From assembly GCA_030544215.1 (NCBI GenBank), contig JARZZO010000008.1, positions 17,169,114 through 17,233,113 on the forward strand: a stretch of DNA of 64,000 nt, read 5' to 3'. Shown here one piece after another: positions 60,801-64,000 of the stretch. The translations under genes and the position numbers were made by a program. A model generated the notes under the pieces. The model was not told the origin of the DNA. It did no database searches and saw only the letters and a program-made list of their open reading frames with translations. Source of the stretch: Zantedeschia hybrid cultivar. Taxonomy: Eukaryota > Streptophyta > Magnoliopsida > Alismatales > Araceae. How positions within the stretch are numbered: position 1 is the first letter of the stretch; every line of letters starts with the position of its first letter.

Positions 60801-63287
60801 ACTACCAACAATATTGGTTAGTTATTTTTGGAGCTCGAGTTTGAAAGAACTTCGAAGTTAAGCGTGTTCGGTTGGGAGAAATGTTAGGATGGATGACCTT
60901 CTTGGCAAGTCTACCACCTAGCACAGTTGTTAGGCCAATTAGCTGATTGGGTCATTACACTCTTGGATCCTCATCTACTTTGTTTATGAGTATGTGGAGT
61001 GGTTGTCTTGAGTAAATATGACAACATCTTGTGAAGATGCATGAACGTTCTTTGAAATGTATTTTATGCTCTTCAGCACCGTATGGTTAGGAACCTAATG
61101 ATGCTTGACAGGGACCGGAGGCAACATATATTCTTTGTTATGTTTTATGTTGTTGATGTTCAATTTGGTTACTGAAGTTGCTCATAGTTTAAGTCATTTC
61201 TTCTTTCAAATTTATTCAGGGCCAGCTCAAGAGCTTGTTGAGAAGCCATTTTTTGATACAATTTCAAGGGCATTGAGACCAGGTGGTGTTCTTTGCAACC
61301 AGGCAGAAAGCATGTGGCTTCATACACATCTTATTCAAAATATGCTCTCTATTTGTCGTGAAACCTTCAAGACAGTCCATTATGCTTGGACAAGTGTTCC
61401 CACGTATCCTAGGTACAGAACAGAAGCCCTAACTTTCGCTATACCGATGAAGTTTCGTATCTACATTTGTAAGAACATGGTGCCTAATGTTAATGGTGAT
61501 TGCATTCAATATGCTGTATTCTCTTGAATTCCTCTTAATTGGAGTTTTTCATACAGTGGCCAGAGCCTTCGTCTAGGGTGCATATATTAACCTGGGATAT
61601 CTCATTTCTGTTACGTTGCTCTATTCTGTATTGTTTGGGGATCCATCTATCTGGAGTGATTGCTTGGCATGAGTTTGGTTGAGTTGGTTTACTTGTGGCA
61701 TACTTTTCTCATCTAGTAATTAAGAATTTCGGAGAAGTACAACTCCTAGTAAATTAAAATTGTAAGTTATTTTTTGGAGTGATTTCTTTGGCCCGCCGAG
61801 TTTGGTTGAGTTGGATAGATGTTGCGTACTTTTTCTCCTACAGTACTGCATGGGATCAATTTTGGTTGATGTTCCACATGAAATATTTCCATTCCTGAAA
61901 AATCCTTCACACAAGCATGGTTCAGAAATTTGAAGTGGTTATTTCTGTTGGAGATCGCATGTAGCTCCGTTCATATATTTCAGGTCAGTTGTTCTTTGAG
62001 CACCTTGTTACCAACAACCATGATCAGGGTTTGGATTCCTGTCTGTGCGCTTATTGTCTTTGCAATATGAACATCTATTACCTCTTGAAGAAAATCCAGC
62101 AACTCCTCATTTGAAAGGAGGATGGAATATGGCACCTGCATGGTTAGTTTGGGATAATCTTAGGAAGTTGCAAGGTTGTCAAATGATAAACATGGTTGAA
62201 GAGCAGACATAAATCTCTGATCATTGTGGCTGGATATTCTCAAAATCAAGGCTTTGCCTCATAATCAGATGAATTAATGATTCCTGTGCATGTTCTTTTC
62301 TATTATCTTCATTTGTCATCTTTGGTTTTTCACTGATTGCATAGTGGTTAAATCTCTACAGTGCTTGTGTCTTTGACTGTAGTTATTGGCCCCTGAAACC
62401 AAGAAAACAGAGAAATCACATCTGCTCTTTCAAAAGCGACCATAAATATCTGACCAATATTGTTAGCATTGCCAGTTCTTTAGGGGACTCTGTGGATTAA
62501 GGTTTGCTTAGATGTTTAAGTTTCCAACTGACTTTTGTTACTGATGAAAGGCTGATTTCTACTCTCCCAAAAGCCACCATGAAATATCTGAACAGTATGG
62601 TGTTGTCAGGTTGCTGTTATGCTGAAAGGTGACAAAGATTGCCGCAAATCATAATGTGATATTCTATTTTGAGCAGACTTTTTACCACTTTTGTTGTTTT
62701 TGTGGATTAAGTGTTTGTACACATTATATTCAATCATGAGTTTAGATAGCATTGGCATTATGATCTGAGGATCCTCTTAATTGCATCTAATATGAAAGTT
62801 TGGATTTCTGTTTTTTTCCTCTCCTTTTGTTTTGAATATTTCATAGAAGAATGAAATATCTTTGCATTCACATGGCAGCAGTTTGTTTGTGATATGTGTT
62901 CTATCACAGTTGTATTCTTGTGTGGCAAAAGTTACACATGTTCATTTTTCACAATTTACATACATATTGCTAGTCTGTTAAAATTGCTTTTGGACAGTTT
63001 ATTTCAAAGAAATGCTCAAAACTTATTTAAGATGTGGACTTATTGGATGTTTAACTTGGTTCTTGAGAGAAAGGCATTTGGTGTCGATCCTGTTTTTAGT
63101 GATTCTTTGTGTGTTGACGTGGTTTGTGGATTGTTGTCCTTGTGTATGGATATGCAGTGGCACTATTGGTTTTTTGTTGTGTTCAACGGAGGGTCCACCT
63201 GTCAACTTTTTGAATCCAGTGAATCCAATAGAGAAACAGGATAGAGCTCTTAAGTTCAGAAGGGAACTGAGATTCTACAATTCTGAG
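42850..63287 (+). CDS. SPMS: Spermine synthase (9 exons visible, C-terminal exon outside window)
   Basis: It transfers an aminopropyl group from decarboxylated S-adenosylmethionine to spermidine, giving spermine. Exons: 42850-43027, 43139-43183, 44674-44750, 44864-44986, 45863-45967, 46052-46124, 46328-46399, 61220-61412, 63158-63287. All introns are GT-AG and phases join correctly, giving residues 1-332. Motifs: MWPGEAHSLKVEK (72-84), LVLDGIVQLTEKDECAYQEM, the nucleotide-binding GGGDGG (146-151), VDSSDPIG with aspartates 219 and 222, RPGGVLCNQAES (244-255), WTSVPTYP, and GFLLCSTEGP. The N-terminal CCIKAMASAP and KCHATVVSGWFS segments match SPMS rather than spermidine synthase or the thermospermine synthase ACL5. 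After NSE at 332 a GT donor follows, and the remaining roughly 25-35 residues must lie beyond base 64000. Intron 7 (46400-61219, 14,820 bp) is packed with transposons. Confidence 0.95.
43505..44337. mobile_element. Non-autonomous hAT-type element in SPMS intron 2
   Basis: Ends CATGTTTGTCAAGGCG and, in complement, CACTGTTAGGCAATG are inverted repeats with a 1-bp shift. The subterminal regions are full of AAGGCG/CCTAGGCG words on both sides. Flanking octamers GGTATGAA (43497-43504) and GGTGTGAA (44338-44345) match at seven of eight. The 833-bp interior has no transposase. Confidence 0.78.
47192..47395. mobile_element. hAT MITE made of GGTACCG/TATCGG repeats
   Basis: Inverted ends CATGGTTGGCAGTACCGG and CAAGGATGGCAGTACCGG (complement) match at 16 of 18. 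The flanking octamer AGTCAAGC is identical on both sides (47184-47191 and 47396-47403), a perfect hAT-type target duplication. The 204-bp body is a dense array of CGGTACC and CCGATATCGG words, mostly self-complementary. Its ends resemble those of the 5.6-kb hAT at 52837-58475, so it is probably mobilised by that family. Confidence 0.9.
48748..50551 (-). mobile_element. 5'-truncated L1 (LINE) retrotransposon with 16-bp target duplication
   Basis: Minus-strand insertion whose poly(A) appears as a T run at 48746-48755. GAAAGTAGAATACATT occurs at 48732-48747 and 50552-50567, an identical 16-bp target duplication. Only the 3' part of ORF2 is present. The 5' part of the insertion (50428-50556, overlapping the right duplication) is not LINE sequence but a copy of 51366-51492, described separately. 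Confidence 0.88.
48897..50425 (-). pseudogene. L1 ORF2 remnant (end of reverse transcriptase and zf-RVT region)
   Basis: Reading leftwards: GLSINFDKSEIV and FPIKYLGLPLS (about 50400-50265), the conserved end of plant L1 reverse transcriptase, then WKAKFLSAGGK. Further on come FSVNALTKVL, LPTKIRVFLWKMALDKLPTMDRL and the zinc-binding-like CVFCG (about 49480-49265), followed by IHCG-type text and LLWFIWFERNSRIF. Stops interrupt the frame (for example after GGK near 50168 and after NAKH near 49245). Endonuclease and catalytic reverse-transcriptase motifs are missing through 5' truncation. Inactive. Confidence 0.85.
50428..50556 (+). repeat. 129-bp patch duplicated from 51366-51492
   Basis: The purine-rich stretch from GGGAGAG to ACAGAGAAAG is nearly identical to 51366-51492 in the same orientation, about 0.9 kb away. 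It lies between the LINE 5' end and the right target duplication, with GAAAG shared at the junction. Confidence 0.88.
53321..56892 (-). pseudogene. hAT transposase (BED zinc finger, DUF659, hAT dimerisation), inactivated
   Basis: It would bind element ends and catalyse cut-and-paste transposition in the nucleus. The start is taken at MAEKGFHEQ (56892), just before the BED finger (HCTLVGSVRRRVKCNWCGKEM, KNHLVGI). An acidic run, then an intron ending CATGCAG near 56168, leads to the DUF659 region (SPYF, MVDAITDAGPGVKTPTP, CTIMCDGWT, near 56135-55900), the VVQIVTDNETNCKAASKLL and HHLYWVRCAAHSIDLMMEDI block, HNKWWRIIDDR, and after further introns the dimerisation segment (NPLAYVAMRVLSQTTSSSQCERN, near 54625-54560). 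The tail contains eight Ala codons (53764-53787) and ends EPDDE at 53321. Defects: a stop after SPYF near 56134, a one-base expansion of a T run at 55897-55905 that shifts frame, a stop after IIDDR near 55170 and one after QCERN. Not functional as read. Confidence 0.88.
55547..55586. repeat. 20-bp tandem duplication inside the transposase
   Basis: TCATGTCCACCTGTATGTTC is present twice in direct succession. It shifts frame by 20 bases, yet the frame stays open across it. Confidence 0.88.
56931..57790. repeat. Tandem array of about 153-bp units, each with a hairpin
   Basis: TTCTAATAAG starts at 56931, 57083, 57236, 57389, 57542 and 57694: five full units and a partial sixth. Each carries GTTCAATTGAGTG, seven loop bases (GTTGGCA), then CACTCAATTGAAC, an almost perfect 13-bp stem; the sixth copy is degraded. 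The array lies immediately upstream of the minus-strand transposase start. Confidence 0.95.
58010..58055 (+). repeat. GA-rich microsatellite
   Basis: A run of GA dinucleotides with a few interruptions, within the subterminal part of the nested hAT. Confidence 0.9.
59460..59486 (+). repeat. CT microsatellite
   Basis: (CT)n followed by GCGCGCG, directly 5' of the LTR-like repeats that begin at 59514. Confidence 0.9.
59514..60434 (+). repeat. LTR-like direct repeats (units at 59514, 59891, and a related block at 60250)
   Basis: Unit A (59514-59890, starting TGTAACGACCTGATC) and unit B (59891-60249, starting TATAACAGTCTGATC) align over their whole length, including CTTGTAAGGTATTGT, ACACAGTGGTA and CCTTTCCTA. 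A third block, 60250-60434, starts TGTAATGGCCTAATC and ends GGTGTTACA, the pattern of a gypsy LTR. All are non-coding. Probably a tandem cluster of decayed LTR derivatives. Confidence 0.7.
60659..60959. repeat. Fold-back element of about 300 bp
   Basis: The left arm TGTAATGACCTAATCAGC is mirrored at the right by the complement of TGTAATGACCCAATCAGC, and the arms stay complementary for over 100 bp (AACAACTGTGCTAG, CTTCTTCCAA versus TTTCTCCCAA). The right arm also matches the 60250-60434 block in inverted orientation. It looks like two LTR-derived blocks joined head to head. Confidence 0.78.
61413..63157 (+). other. SPMS intron 8
   Basis: Runs from GTACAG after the AG that opens the Ser codon to TATGCAG before TGGCACTATTGG. 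No transposon recognised. T-rich upstream of the acceptor as expected. Confidence 0.85.
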
Positions 63288-64000
63288 GTAAAATTGGATC
63301 TAATGGTATGCATTTATCTTACTATTAAGGAATTATTTGTCCTTTGCTGTTAGAGAAGATACATTCATTCAATTTCTTCTATGTCCTAATGTCTTGGTTG
63401 TAGTATTCATTCTTTGTGGGATTAATTTGTTTGGGCACAAAAAGTGCTCTGTATGTGAAGTAGAATTGTAGAACCAAGAAATGTCTTCTACCTTTAAAAT
63501 TGCTAACTTTCAACAACACAGATGTTGTACCTCACAGAACTTGGGAAAAGTGCATGTACTAGGTGCCGCATAGCACTTCATAACTGTCAGAATTTGAGGG
63601 AAACATCCAAAATATCTGCAGTTCCTTGGGTGGTCACTCCTTTTGGAAAAAGTGTATGTACTAGGTATGACTAGTGTTTCATAACTGTCTTCGAACCATG
63701 CTTACAAAAAGAACCGGAGCATGGATGTAGAATGCATAGCTTTCTATGGTTCATTTGATAGGCTTTCCTTAGAGCCACCGATCCTATCCCTATGGGCCTG
63801 GCCTATCCCATGTTCCCGTCCAATTCCACAATCCTTGGTTTCATGAGTTGGTTCAATCATGATATTAGTTTGTTCAATTGATTTATCTTTTTTTCTGAAA
63901 CCTGAGGTTTTTAGAGTTTACATCAGAAAGTTGAGAAAAAGAGGACTAGGTTGCACATTTAAATTTCTTAAATTTCCAAATAGCATCAAATCGTTTCTCA
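63288..64000 (+). other. SPMS intron 9, continuing past the window
   Basis: Begins GTAAAA after the Glu codon of FYNSE. None of the remaining 713 bases encodes the expected C-terminal HRAAFALPTF-like segment, so the last exon is outside. Confidence 0.8.

Larger units (their letters stand above)
46400..61219 (+). other. SPMS intron 7, 14.8 kb, transposon-filled
   Basis: It lies between exon 7 (ending in ...SSDPI and the first base of Gly) and exon 8 (completing Gly, then PAQELVEKP), with GT at 46400 and AG at 61218-61219. Since neighbouring introns are mostly 80-1750 bp, the excess is explained by insertions: a hAT MITE, gypsy-like LTR sequence, an L1 LINE, two nested hAT elements and LTR-like direct and inverted repeats. 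Confidence 0.9.

Noticed and set aside
61413..61527. Continuation of exon 8 to the stop at 61527
   Set aside because: Sequence after GTACAG loses family similarity, and the SGxIGFxLCSTEGP segment is found with correct phase at 63158.
42850..63287. Spermidine synthase or thermospermine synthase (ACL5) as identity of gene 2
   Set aside because: The N-terminal CCIKAMA...KCHATVVSGWFS block and the LTEKDECAYQEMIAHLPLCSIPSPK segment match SPMS; ACL5 has a quite different N-terminus.

Overview
This is a window of nuclear plant DNA. Two intron-containing genes carry plant protein families, and nearly everything else is transposon-derived or unassigned. The cellulase exons are GC-rich at third positions while the introns and flanks are AT-rich, which suggests a monocot, probably not a grass, but the species cannot be fixed from the sequence. 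There is no sign of a bacterial, plastid or mitochondrial genome.

Layout. Positions 1-2968 hold a dead minus-strand Ty1-copia element with a large deletion. A relative of its LTR lies on the plus strand from 4250, apparently inside Ty3-gypsy-like LTR sequence ending near 6064. From 6065 to about 15900 I see repeats, a 22-base G run, a degraded receptor-kinase fragment and long unassigned stretches. Gene 1 (16283-21764, +) is a complete eight-exon GH9 class C endo-beta-1,4-glucanase of 625 residues with signal peptide, catalytic domain, Pro/Ser-rich linker and C-terminal CBM49. From 21765 to about 42170 lies a gene-poor tract with LTR fragments, a TRIM-like LTR pair, three short elements with Mutator-type 9-bp duplications (one perfect) and a hAT-type element.

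Gene 2 (42850 to beyond the right edge, +) is spermine synthase. Nine exons are visible, giving 332 residues, and the last exon lies past base 64000. Its intron 7 is 14.8 kb long and made largely of transposons: a 204-bp hAT MITE with perfect 8-bp target duplication; gypsy-like LTR sequence; a 5'-truncated L1 LINE with a 16-bp duplication and an odd 129-bp patch at its 5' end; and a 5.6-kb hAT element with a broken transposase gene nested inside a second, non-autonomous hAT. Another hAT-type element sits in intron 2. All splice sites inspected in both host genes are GT-AG and phases agree throughout, so the genes look intact despite the insertions.

The two host genes have separate roles: cell-wall glucan hydrolysis and polyamine synthesis. 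Nothing indicates a shared pathway. I found no convincing new gene system. The most informative material is the nested hAT structure, the hairpin-bearing tandem array upstream of the hAT transposase, and the LINE junction patch.
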